The translations under genes and the position numbers were made by a program. From Granulicella sp. WH15 (GTDB taxonomy: Bacteria; Acidobacteriota; Terriglobia; Terriglobales; Acidobacteriaceae), in contig NZ_CP042596.1 of NCBI RefSeq assembly GCF_009914315.1, forward strand, positions 930,001 through 994,000: DNA of 64,000 nucleotides, given 5' to 3'. Shown here in pieces: positions 43,736 through 51,972 of the stretch. Numbering within the stretch: the first letter of the stretch is position 1; each line of letters opens with the position of its first letter. The notes beneath the pieces are model-generated. The model had not been told where the DNA came from and ran no database searches. It saw only the letters and a list, made by a program, of their open reading frames with translations.

Positions 43736-44055
43736 CTCTGAAATCTCCTTTGGTCCCTTGTCTCTGAAGGCGACCGGGACACACCACGCGAAGCGATGCA
43801 AGGGTCCCGCCTCCCAAGGCAAGCAGAGCCCGCGCTGTCCGCCGGGCGGCGGTTAAGACCCGCAGCAGTGTCCGGTCAACGCGCAGAACATGGGATTGGA
43901 GATCGAATTGGCAAGCTCTGAAATCGACCAGCAGAGAATACTTCCGTGCCGAAGTAGAGACTCTCGATTATTGACGCAGATGGAATGAGCGGGATGAAAA
44001 GGTAATAATTGCGGTCCGATTGTTGACCTAGCTTAGGGGCTGGAGTGCTCTTCTG
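43736..44055. other. Gene-free stretch upstream of methyltransferase
   Basis: No gene seen. It contains the right copy of the 45-bp repeat and a GC-rich stem (CCGCCGGGCGGCGG, about 43840). Confidence 0.5.
43967..44011 (+). repeat. 45-bp inverted repeat, right copy
   Basis: Inverted partner of 42766-42810. It ends 44 bases before the small gene at 44056, again in the same orientation as that gene. The position before two different genes also allows it to be a shared promoter/operator. Confidence 0.9.
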
Positions 44056-44274
44056 ATGAGCAAGGCAGCCCAAGACAAGTCGCATCCACTCACCCCGCGA
44101 ATAGTGATCAATGCCTGTGGCGTTGAGGACGCAGACGCGAAGTTGAAGGGATTTATCGACGACTGGTTCGTGCCGGCTTTGGTAGACCACTATATCCGCC
44201 GCCATCGGAAACCTTCTGCGCCAATGGATCGGGACACAGATTGCGATTCACAGAAGGTGGAATCCGAAGACTAG
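44056..44274 (+). CDS. Small hypothetical protein before recombinase
   Basis: A 72-residue protein with PRIVINACGVEDADAKLKGF, then IDDWFVPALVDHYIRRHRKP. It is co-directional with the recombinase 100 bases downstream. The conserved-looking core and position suggest an element-borne accessory or directionality factor, but no domain is recognised. Confidence 0.55.
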   Translation: MSKAAQDKSHPLTPRIVINACGVEDADAKLKGFIDDWFVPALVDHYIRRHRKPSAPMDRDTDCDSQKVESED

Positions 44275-44373
44275 ATATCGGCGCTAATCTAGTGTTTTGT
44301 GGTCGGAAAAACGTCAACAAAGAGTCATGATCGCGGGCACTTTAAGAGCTAAACTCGACGGCAAGGAGCAGCC

Positions 44374-46124
44374 ATGAGATGCGCCATATACGCTCGATTC
44401 TCCTCTGATTTGCAACGCCCCACCTCGATTGAAGATCAGGTCCGGCGCTGTACTGAATTTGCAGCGAAACAGGGATGGACGGTTGTCGATGAGTTTATCC
44501 GTTGCGATGAAGCGAAGTCGGCTGCAACGGTTGCGGGACGCAACGCTCTGAATGCGTTGATGGTCGCCGCGAAGACGAAACCCAAGCCATTTGACTGCCT
44601 GCCGGTAGATGACACTTCGCGGCTTGCGCGCTATCTGCCGGATGTCCTGAGCATGAATGACATACTCCTCTATCACGGAGTATTTATCTATGCGGTCGCT
44701 CAACGGCTGGATTGCAGGGAAAAGGCATCCCGCCCTCTGCTGACGCTGCACGGGATGATGGATGAGCAGTTTCTCGTCAGCCTCGGTGAGAAGGTCCATC
44801 GAGGTCAGGAAGGCCGAGCACTGAACGGGATGCACCCTGGCGGAAAAGTGTTTGGGTATCGGAACACCCCATTGAAGATCCAACGCGCACCGGCAAGTAT
44901 GGGCGTGCTGCGGTGAGTGGCGTGAAGTTGGAACTCGACGAAGTGGAGGCTCCTATCGTCGAGCGTGTGTTCACCATGTATGCCAATGGCAACAGCCTTG
45001 CGTCCATTGCGAAGATCTTGAATGCCGAGGGAGTGCAGGCTCCTCAGCCACCTCGGAACCGTCTGATCCGCGCATGGTGCCCCTCCTCCATACGGGATAT
45101 GTTGCGCAATGAACGCTACCGTGGAGTCTTCGTATGGAACCGGACGAAGAAGGAGCGCAACCCCGAGACCGGCCGCAAGACCAGCAGGCCGCGTCCTGAG
45201 TCCGATTGGATGCGGGTAGAGGTTCCCGAATGGAGGATCGTCTCCGAGGAACTCTGGCAGCAGGTGGAGGCGCAGATTTAAAGGGTCAGCAAACGATGGT
45301 CGGCGACCAGCATTGGAGGGCAGGGGCGCAGAGGGCGCGGTCCTAAACATCTTTTCAGTGGGTTCCTCATCTGCGGCCTCTGTGGCTCGCGGATGACGAT
45401 CGTCTCCGGCAACGGACGTCGCGGTTACGTCAAATACGGTTGCCCGAGTCATCGCAATCGAGGCGTGTGTGCGAACAGCGTCATGATTCGGAAGGATCGA
45501 CTGGAACATCAACTCCTCGCAGAGCTTTCCGGGCGACTCCTTCAGCCTGCAATGGTCGATTATGCTCTCCAGTCGTTTCATGAGCAGTTGCAGCGTCGGT
45601 TGCAGGAGATTCAGGATCAGGCTGACAGCGCCGCGAACGGGATTCTGGCCCTTCAGAGCAAGCGTCAGGAACTGAAGACGAAAGTGACCAACGTGACTGA
45701 GGCCATTGCAGCGGTCGGCCACTCGCCAAGTCTATTGGCTCAGTTGGCTACGATCGAGGCGGAAATAGCCAAGGTGGATGACCGTCTGACTGAGATGAAC
45801 CAGCCGCGGGAACTTGCCGTTTCGGTGGAAGACCTGCGGGAGGTTCTCCATGAGAGGGCTGCCGAGATCGGCGCATTGCTGCGTGGGGATGTGGAGGTTG
45901 CGAGGCATGCGATGGCCAAATATGTTGATCGGCTTGTGCTCACGCCGAAAGGCACACCCGAGGGCCCGGTATTCGAAATCTCCGGTAGTGTCCAAATTTT
46001 CAGTGGAAACGACCCAAGGGATGGGGTGTGCATCAGTAATGGTGGCCAGAGGTGTCTCCGTTCAGTGATGCACCCTTTTCGGGGTACCTGTGGGGGACGG
46101 GCCATTCAATCCTCGACCTTATAA
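44374..46124 (+). pseudogene. Large serine recombinase, broken by frameshift and stop
   Basis: The full text is a recombinase of about 583 residues. The resolvase domain has YARFSS with the catalytic Ser and FDCLPVDDTSRLAR. The recombinase domain has SLASIAKILNAEGV and PSSIRDMLRNERYRGVFVWN. A zinc ribbon (FLICGLCGSRM, then YGCPSHRNRGVC) and coiled coil follow. A single-base loss in a C-run near 44869 shifts the frame (NTP then IEDPTRTGKYGRAAV), and TAA at 45279-45281 interrupts the second part. The last 132-base stretch is duplicated at 6697. It probably mobilised the island and is now dead. Confidence 0.85.
45942..46073 (+). repeat. Right copy of serine-recombinase 3'-end repeat
   Basis: Direct repeat of 6697-6828 in the 3' end of the recombinase gene. 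The inverted repeat GGGTGTGCATCA/TGATGCACCC is kept. Together the copies enclose about 39.1 kb. Confidence 0.85.
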
Positions 46125-46132
46125 AGAAATCG

Positions 46133-46525
46133 CTAAGCTCGAACGTGCGATCCAGAGTTGCAGCTAGCACAGTTTCCATAAAGGAAAAACTCATGCCCAC
46201 TTGCGCTGAAGCCGCGCGGCAGCTTTGGCTTCGACTGTATGATGCATCCCTTCAAGTCGAAGAGTTTGCCGCATGTATCACAGTGAAAGTGATGGTGATG
46301 TTCCTTCCCCGATAGCTCATATCGGGTCGTTTCCCCAGGGAGTTCCACAGCTATAAGCCAACCTTCCTCGACCAAAGCCTGGATGTTCCTGTACACGGTA
46401 GCGATCCCGATTGCAGAATGATGTTCGAGCGCACACTCGAGAGCTTCGTCTGGAGATAGCGGACGGTCTGCCTCGGCAAAAGCCTCTCGGATGGCGGCCT
46501 TCTGTTTCGTGTTTCTTTTGTCCAT
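46133..46525 (-). CDS. Fur-family regulator (Zur-like), first copy
   Basis: A 130-residue metalloregulator. The winged helix has LSPDEALECALEHHSAIGIA then TVYRNIQALVEEG; the metal sites are KEHHHHFHCDTCGKLFDL and the C-terminal CASC. The His-rich hinge and CxxC pairs fit Zur or PerR more than Fur. It is divergent from lgt, with an AT-rich palindrome between them. A second member lies at 56438, and Fur-like boxes precede several genes in between. Confidence 0.9.
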   Translation of the reverse strand: MDKRNTKQKAAIREAFAEADRPLSPDEALECALEHHSAIGIATVYRNIQALVEEGWLIAVELPGETTRYELSGKEHHHHFHCDTCGKLFDLKGCIIQSKPKLPRGFSASGHEFFLYGNCASCNSGSHVRA

Positions 46526-46621
46526 TGGATAATAAGATTAGATTCTCAGCACCTGAGATTCAAGGGGTAGACAAAACCCATCCGGTCAATGAAGCGGGTC
46601 GCCGGATATCTCGCCTCTGGA

Positions 46622-46634
46622 ATAATGATATTAT
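46622..46634. promoter_or_regulatory. Fur/Zur-like box before lgt
   Basis: ATAAT-GAT-ATTAT, a perfect 5-bp inverted repeat in the divergent region between the Fur-family gene and lgt. It has the GATAATGAT core of Fur-type boxes. Confidence 0.6.
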
Positions 46635-46690
46635 CCTCGCAATAGCGAGGGGGAGAACATCTGGGGACAGCAAGGCTACTCGGGCCGAAC

Positions 46691-47530
46691 ATGCCCGCAC
46701 CACACCTGTACTGGACAGACAATCTGAATCCCTGGATTGTTCATTTTGGCGGGAACTTCGGGATAAAGTGGTACGGCGTCGCCTACATGTTGGGCTTCTT
46801 CAGCGCCTTTTTGATTTGGAGCAGATGGGCTCGACAAGGTCGGTTGCCTCTCAATGCCGATGATCTCCTGACTCTACTGACGTACGCGATGGTTGGAGTC
46901 ATGGCGGGAGGGCGACTCGGATACTGCCTTCTCTACAATCTCGACACGGTCCGCCATAACCCTCTTGAGATTGTTGCCGTCTGGCATGGTGGAATGGCAA
47001 GCCACGGTGGCATCGCAGGGCTCATCCTCGCGATATGGATCTTTGCGCACATCCGGAAGCTGAATCCCTGGATGATCCTGGATGCTGCGGCCGTTGTTGG
47101 ACCTCTGGGAATCATTTTGGGGAGAATCGCAAACTTCATCAACGGGGAGTTGTGGGGACGTCCATCTACAGTTCCCTGGGCGGTGATCTTTCCCGATGCT
47201 CCGCTGGTGAATGGCATCGAGGTCCCGCGCCATCCGAGTCAACTCTATGCTGCAGGGATCGAAGGAATCATCGTGCTGTTGGTCGCTCAACGGATGTTCC
47301 ATCGCCAGCGTCGGCCAGGAATGACGACAGCGGCCGTTTGCATCGCCTACGGAGTCGGTCGATTCATCGATGAATTCTGGAGACAACCCGATGTAGGGCA
47401 GCCTGTCTTCTGGGGCTGGATGAGCAAGGGACAGCTTCTGACCATCCCCATGATCCTCTGTGGTGTTGGTCTGTGGACCTGGAGATCATTTGCCAAAGAT
47501 CGGATGCCGGAGGGGATTGAGGAGGCGTAG
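46691..47530 (+). CDS. lgt: Prolipoprotein diacylglyceryl transferase
   Basis: A 279-residue inner-membrane enzyme that transfers diacylglycerol to the lipobox cysteine of prelipoproteins. Seen: VWHGGMASHGGIAGLILAIW with the essential His, GRIANFINGELWGRPS (the Lgt signature with its Arg and Asn/Glu), PRHPSQLYAAGIEGI and SKGQLLTIPMI. Seven helices are predicted. Placement in a metal regulon behind a Fur-type box is unusual: it is probably a second lgt paralogue expressed under metal limitation (inference). Confidence 0.95.
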   Translation: MPAPHLYWTDNLNPWIVHFGGNFGIKWYGVAYMLGFFSAFLIWSRWARQGRLPLNADDLLTLLTYAMVGVMAGGRLGYCLLYNLDTVRHNPLEIVAVWHGGMASHGGIAGLILAIWIFAHIRKLNPWMILDAAAVVGPLGIILGRIANFINGELWGRPSTVPWAVIFPDAPLVNGIEVPRHPSQLYAAGIEGIIVLLVAQRMFHRQRRPGMTTAAVCIAYGVGRFIDEFWRQPDVGQPVFWGWMSKGQLLTIPMILCGVGLWTWRSFAKDRMPEGIEEA

Positions 47531-47869
47531 ATCAAGCGGAGACAACTCCTGGTGGAGGGTGCGCACCCATCAGAACCGAGTACGGCTGCGAAGAACGGCT
47601 TACTTACTTTTAATAGCCGCAGACTACATCTCCAAAGAACAGGTTGCGGTCAAGAATCGGGGCATCTAGGCACGCGAAGTCAGGATAGGCATGAGCATCG
47701 GTAGAGCAAAAGCGTGCGCCTAAAACCCTTATCTAATCTCTAACTTGTATATCAACTTTTGTTGAGAGAGTATTATCAGTATCATTATCTTGTACTGGAA
47801 AGACAACTGTGTTCATCTCTTTTTAGAGTCCGTTCCCGGTAGGTCTTGCCACTGTACGAGGAGAATGAA
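47531..47869. promoter_or_regulatory. Leader of sodC with Fur/Zur-like box
   Basis: No gene seen in 339 bases. At 47771-47789 the complement reads GATAATGATACTGATAATA, three near-repeats of the Fur hexamer GATAAT. It lies about 80 bases before the SodC gene. Confidence 0.55.
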
Positions 47870-48394
47870 ATGCTACGTAGCTCGCTCTTGATCGCCTCCA
47901 CGCTCTTACTAAGCTCCGCCGCGTTCTGCCAGAGTCCCACGACAGCACATACGAGTGCTCTCAAGGGGCCGGACGGCAGTTCGATCGGTCAGATAACGGT
48001 CACGCCCACTCCGAACGGTGTCTTGCTTCGGGTTGAAGCAAAGGGTTTGACTCCGGGTTGGCATGGTATGCACTTCCACGAGAAGGGCGATTGCAGCGAT
48101 GTCGCCTTCAAAAGCGCCGGGGCTCACGTTCATGCAAAGACGCCGGTGGTTCATGGGCTATTGAACGCAGACGCCAACGATGCAGGAGACCTGCCGAATC
48201 TGTATGTTGCCGCGGACGGGACAGCGATGGTTGAGCTCTATTCAACTCTCGTGACTCTGAATGGGGCCGGGAATCACCCGGCACTGCTCGATGCGGACGG
48301 CTCGGCTCTGGTGATTCATGCAAGTCCAGATGACTATAAGACGCAGCCTATCGGTGGAGCAGGAGCGAGAGTTGCCTGTGCGGTTATCCAGTAG
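47870..48394 (+). CDS. sodC: Cu-Zn superoxide dismutase-like protein
   Basis: A 174-residue periplasmic protein from ATG 47870 (GAGGAG upstream) with a signal peptide ending near AFCQS. Copper-site histidines are present (GWHGMHFHE, AGAHVHAK, ALVIHAS) and the disulphide cysteines (EKGDCSD, ARVACAVIQ). Zinc-site residues are H in GAHVH, H in VVHG and D in AGDLPNL, but the position before AGDLPN, normally His, is Asp (NDAGDLPN). It may bind zinc weakly or work as a copper-only enzyme. A Fur-type box precedes it, so it may be made when zinc is short. Confidence 0.9.
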   Translation: MLRSSLLIASTLLLSSAAFCQSPTTAHTSALKGPDGSSIGQITVTPTPNGVLLRVEAKGLTPGWHGMHFHEKGDCSDVAFKSAGAHVHAKTPVVHGLLNADANDAGDLPNLYVAADGTAMVELYSTLVTLNGAGNHPALLDADGSALVIHASPDDYKTQPIGGAGARVACAVIQ

Positions 48395-48440
48395 CCCGAG
48401 AAACGAACGCTGACTGAACAGGATTGGAATGGGGTATTAT

Positions 48441-48456
48441 TGATAAGGAGTTATCA
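48441..48456 (+). promoter_or_regulatory. Fur/Zur-like palindrome before ZIP gene
   Basis: TGATAAGGAGTTATCA, a perfect 6-bp inverted repeat around GGAG. It ends 19 bases before the TTG start of the ZIP gene. Confidence 0.6.
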
Positions 48457-48475
48457 TTAGAAAGAAGTCAGTCCT

Positions 48476-49213
48476 TTGCCCATTCCCAGTTTGCTGTTGA
48501 TCATTCCTGTTGTCTCGACGCTCGTGGGCGGGTTGGTCGCCATCCGCTTTCGGCATTTCACGAATATGCTGGTGGCGAGCGGGGCGGGCCTGCTGTTGGG
48601 AGCCGCATTCCTGGACCTTCTGCCGGAGGCGATCGCTCTGGGTGCGCCCGCGGGCATCTCTGCTGCGAATGTTCTGACTCTTACCCTCGTCTCGCTGTTG
48701 CTGTTCTTTGGAATTGAAAACTGTCTCGATGCGATGAGTGCGAGACAAGGAAGTCATGGCTCGCAAAAGACGGTAGGACGGATCGCGGGGGGCATGCTGA
48801 TCTTCCATAGCTTCCGTGACGGAATGGCGATCGGAGCTTCCTATGTGGCCTCGCATCCGGCGGGCTATGCGGTAGCGCTCGGCATCGCGGCACATGACCT
48901 TGGGGACGGAATGAATACGATCCTCTTGACCACGAGAGGAGAGAGACCAACGAAGGGGGATTATCTCTTTCTTGGACTGGACGCAATCGCGCCGTTGCTC
49001 GGCGGTCTCGCTGCGATGTGGTGGTTCTCTTCGCTGAAGAACTCCGTGCTCTTATTGGCTTTGGCTGCAGGCTTCTTTATTCAGATGGCGGCAAGCGATT
49101 TTTTGCCGGAGATTCGCCACTGCAAGGGATCGCGACGAGTCCTTCTTCCACTGGTAGCGCTCGGGGCGATGGTCATCTACGTTGCCAATTTGCTGATCGG
49201 CCGGTGGCAGTAA
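48476..49213 (+). CDS. ZIP-family metal transporter
   Basis: A 245-residue inner-membrane importer with TTG start (AAAGAAG upstream). Eight helices are predicted. Helix 4 has FHSFRDGMAIGASY and helix 5 AAHDLGDGMNTILL, the histidine-containing pair that forms the ZIP metal site; the second motif is HDxGDG rather than the common HExPEG. A GSHGSQ loop precedes helix 4. Zinc uptake under Zur control is the likely role. Confidence 0.92.
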   Translation: MPIPSLLLIIPVVSTLVGGLVAIRFRHFTNMLVASGAGLLLGAAFLDLLPEAIALGAPAGISAANVLTLTLVSLLLFFGIENCLDAMSARQGSHGSQKTVGRIAGGMLIFHSFRDGMAIGASYVASHPAGYAVALGIAAHDLGDGMNTILLTTRGERPTKGDYLFLGLDAIAPLLGGLAAMWWFSSLKNSVLLLALAAGFFIQMAASDFLPEIRHCKGSRRVLLPLVALGAMVIYVANLLIGRWQ

Positions 49214-49266
49214 AAAAGGCGGAAGCGTCGAACGCCTCCACCTCTTATTGATGCACAGTTCCTCGA

Positions 49267-50031
49267 TCAGCTCGCGAGCTGTACGGTACCGTGATTATCG
49301 CAGTGGTCGCCGTCCGGATGGTGCAGGTGGCCATTCACAAGATAGTCGACGTGATCTCCGTGAGGGACTGCCTCATGGCCGCAGTCGGCGCCATGCTTAT
49401 GCTCAGGGCCGTGTCCGTCACACTCGTGGCCGTTGGTACAGTCGGCGGGATTCGCGGAGTTCACCTCGAGCTTATGCTCGTCGATGTGGCCATCGTGAAG
49501 CGAGTGCAGGTGTCCGTCATGCAGGTAGTCGGTGTGGTCGTTGTGAACGATCGCGGTGTGGCCGCAATCCTTGCCGTGCTGATGGGGGTGGTTCTCGTGA
49601 ATCTCGTGCTGTGTCGACATGGATCGGTTTCCTTTGAAGAGCGCCAAGAGGCGCGCGTTATAGGTTGGGGGAGCGATGGATGGTTGTTCGGAAGCATGAG
49701 CCAGGCCGTTGAAGACGAGGTCAAGAACATGCTGGTCCGCCAGATAGTAAAGAATGTGTTTCCCGTCGCGTCTACGACCGACGATATTGTCAGAACGCAG
49801 GACGCGAAGGCGCTGCGAAATGACCGTGATGGATTCACCCTCGAGTTCGGCAAGCTCCGTGACACAGGCTTCTCCCTGGGCGAGACGGGCCAGTATCCGA
49901 ATCCTTGCGGGCTCGCCGAGCGCACGAAAGATCCTTGCGGTCCGCTCAATGGCGGGCTCGTTCACCGGGATATGAAGACGGTGAGAAGCGTGACTCTCAG
50001 CAGAACATTCGGGCTTTGCTTCAATCTTCAC
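49267..50031 (-). CDS. ArsR-family regulator fused to a His-rich metal-binding tail
   Basis: One 254-residue frame. Residues about 25-125 are an ArsR winged helix (TARIFRALGEPARIRILARL, then ACVTELAELEGESITVISQR). From residue 138 (MSTQHEIHENHPHQ) the protein is a His/Asp/Cys-rich tail with two related units: HGKDCGHTAIVHNDHTDYL and HGADCGHEAVPHGDHVDYL. The internal ATG is preceded by AAAGGAA at a good distance, so the tail could also be made alone. The operator lies at 50047. ZiaR/SmtB-like zinc or nickel sensing is likely, with the tail as a metal store. Confidence 0.85.
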   Translation of the reverse strand: MKIEAKPECSAESHASHRLHIPVNEPAIERTARIFRALGEPARIRILARLAQGEACVTELAELEGESITVISQRLRVLRSDNIVGRRRDGKHILYYLADQHVLDLVFNGLAHASEQPSIAPPTYNARLLALFKGNRSMSTQHEIHENHPHQHGKDCGHTAIVHNDHTDYLHDGHLHSLHDGHIDEHKLEVNSANPADCTNGHECDGHGPEHKHGADCGHEAVPHGDHVDYLVNGHLHHPDGDHCDNHGTVQLAS

Positions 50032-50046
50032 AAAACAACGATATCA

Positions 50047-50068
50047 CACTTGCACAGTTATGCAAGTG
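50047..50068. promoter_or_regulatory. ArsR operator, 8-bp inverted repeat
   Basis: CACTTGCA and TGCAAGTG flank CAGTTA. It lies 16 bases before the ArsR start. Imperfect 8-2-8 or longer palindromes of this kind are typical SmtB/ArsR sites. Confidence 0.7.
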
Positions 50069-50125
50069 ATTGTTATTCGTTTAGTATCAGCGATCTGGCC
50101 GCCATATTTTTGATCTCGCCCAGAT

Positions 50126-50773
50126 CTAGTGGTGATGCGAGTGGTGTACGCAGCAGGCTTCTCCTCGCAGCGAGAGCGTCCCGGCTCTAATAAGGAGAGG
50201 AACCAGCAGGAGGGCGGCAGCTCCATCCGCCCAGCCAATGCCGAAGATGGCATGAATCACCAGCCCGAAGAGAACGATCATCGCCTGGTACATACAGAAA
50301 TCTGTCTGCTTGGCGTCGGTCATCATGGCTGTACTACCGAGTGCGCGACCTACCTTGCGCTTGGCCCGGGAGAGGAAAGGCATAAAGACGACTGCCGCCG
50401 TGGTAACGGCGATGCCAATCCAGGTCGTCTCCGAGGCCCGGTGATTCATGAGGTTGAGGACTGCTTCGACAGAGACATATGCCGCCAGGACCAGCAGACA
50501 CACGCCGGCGATGCGCAGGCTGATATGCTCGGCGCGATGCCTCCGGTTGTGATCCATCTCGTGGGACATCCTCCACATCAAGGCGGCGCCTGAGACGACT
50601 TCGATGAGAGAGTCGAAACCGAATCCGGCGAGGGAGACGCTATGCGACTTCATTGCGGTGATGAGTGCGATTGTAGCTTCGAGAATTGCCCAGCCTATGG
50701 TGAACAATTCGAGATAGTGCCCGCGGCGAGCGATTGCTGCCCGGTCTAAATCAGAGACAATGACGGTTGCCAT
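50126..50773 (-). CDS. CDF-like cation transporter
   Basis: A 215-residue membrane protein with about six helices: ELFTIGWAILEATIALITAM, FGFDSLIEVVSGAALMW, then later TTAAVVFMPFLSRAKRK and TDAKQTDFCMYQAMIV. The FDS and TDA-type motifs are those of cation diffusion facilitators, although the metal-site residues differ and the C-terminal cytoplasmic domain is missing. It ends in CCVHHSHHH, a metal-binding tail. It lies upstream of the ArsR gene with its stop 58 bases from the operator, so it is probably a separate unit. Confidence 0.8.
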   Translation of the reverse strand: MATVIVSDLDRAAIARRGHYLELFTIGWAILEATIALITAMKSHSVSLAGFGFDSLIEVVSGAALMWRMSHEMDHNRRHRAEHISLRIAGVCLLVLAAYVSVEAVLNLMNHRASETTWIGIAVTTAAVVFMPFLSRAKRKVGRALGSTAMMTDAKQTDFCMYQAMIVLFGLVIHAIFGIGWADGAAALLLVPLLIRAGTLSLRGEACCVHHSHHH

Positions 50774-50888
50774 GAGACTTCCTTGGCGCTCAATCGGAGC
50801 GGATACCAGCGTTGCTAGGGGATGCCGAGGAGTTTCGGTGTGCTGGTCTTCTCAACGGACCGTAGACACGAACCCTGACGAGACAATG

Positions 50889-51197
50889 CTAGGCGCAGGG
50901 GATGGCGTATGGGGGCGGGCGAATTGCACAAGCTCGAACTGAAACAGAACCTGGTAGTTCCGGCTGTTGTCCGGGAGGAAACAGCGCGCTCCACCAGAAG
51001 AGACTCACCGCGAATGCGACGATTACGGCGACAAGCGTCGAGCCGAGCATGCACAGGCCGCAATGTGCGTCTCCCTGTCCCTCGGGAGAAAAGTGAACGT
51101 GACCTATAGAGGCTGTCATCGCACAAAAAACGCACAGTAGAAGGATCGCTATTAAGAGAGTGCGCGTCCATCCGGAGCCATGCGTCTCGGTGAGCAT
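50889..51197 (-). CDS. Small membrane protein with metal-binding loop
   Basis: A 102-residue protein with two membrane segments (LLIAILLLCVFCAMTASIG and LVAVIVAFAVSLFWWSALF) and a loop HVHFSPEGQGDAHCGLCM whose His and Cys residues could bind copper or zinc. It resembles DUF2946-type proteins found near metal transporters. Function unknown. Confidence 0.65.
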   Translation of the reverse strand: MLTETHGSGWTRTLLIAILLLCVFCAMTASIGHVHFSPEGQGDAHCGLCMLGSTLVAVIVAFAVSLFWWSALFPPGQQPELPGSVSVRACAIRPPPYAIPCA

Positions 51198-51278
51198 TAG
51201 GATCGATTATTCCCTCAGTACGGTTTGACGTCAATGCATGGCATTTGGTCGAGCCGATGGAGAAAAGAAATGAGTCAA

Positions 51279-51911
51279 TTATCTGCTTGCAGATGCCATT
51301 GGAGTTATCTTGACCACATTCGCGCGGCATTTGCGCAGAGCGGTACAGCCTGTCGGTTGCAGGTCTTTATTGAGACAAACCTCCATGGCGGTAAGGCGGT
51401 TGTTTCCGCAACTGAGGTTCAAATTCTCGCTAGACAGCGAGGGATTTGATTCGAGAAATAGATTCACAATCGCATCGGGCTTCATTGCAATCTCGTGGTC
51501 GAGTTTCGAGAACAACGGAGGAATGACAATGGAACGGTATGCCTTCCTTGCCTGAGCGAAGAACGCATCGCCCGATAGAAGGGTGCAGGTACCGTGTTTC
51601 GACCACTCATGGGCAATCAACGATAGATCGGGCGTGATATCGAGCCACGCCGAAGGATCTGTTGGCCCAGGCTCGTGGTTGTCACAGTTCGCGGGCCAGG
51701 AGCCGTCACGGTTCTGTGGCCAGAGACCATGAAGGACGAAACCCGGATGCGCCGCGCACTGCGGACTCGAACTCAGCGTGGCGCAGAACTCTGGCGACCA
51801 CGACAGATTGAGCAGGTAGTAATCGAAATGGTCGGGCTGGGCCGGAGCCTGGGCAATCAAAGACTGGGCGAAAAGACCGAAGAGCAAAAGGCAGAGAGTA
51901 ATAAGTCTCAT
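51279..51911 (-). CDS. Ribonuclease T2-family protein
   Basis: A 210-residue secreted nuclease: signal peptide (MRLITLCLLLFGLFAQSLIA), CAS1 motif FVLHGLWPQNRDG and CAS2 motif HEWSKHGTCTLL with the catalytic histidines. Several Cys pairs are kept. It would cut RNA in the periplasm or outside, perhaps for nutrient recovery. Its place among metal genes is not explained. Confidence 0.93.
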   Translation of the reverse strand: MRLITLCLLLFGLFAQSLIAQAPAQPDHFDYYLLNLSWSPEFCATLSSSPQCAAHPGFVLHGLWPQNRDGSWPANCDNHEPGPTDPSAWLDITPDLSLIAHEWSKHGTCTLLSGDAFFAQARKAYRSIVIPPLFSKLDHEIAMKPDAIVNLFLESNPSLSSENLNLSCGNNRLTAMEVCLNKDLQPTGCTALRKCRANVVKITPMASASR

Positions 51912-51972
51912 CGTTGATCCTCTTGGTTAGCGCCCTCATGCGGGAGCAGAGCAGTAGCAGAAAACTCTACCA

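Noticed and set aside
42766..44011. Calling the inverted repeats a classical insertion sequence
   Set aside because: No transposase lies between them and I saw no target-site duplication.
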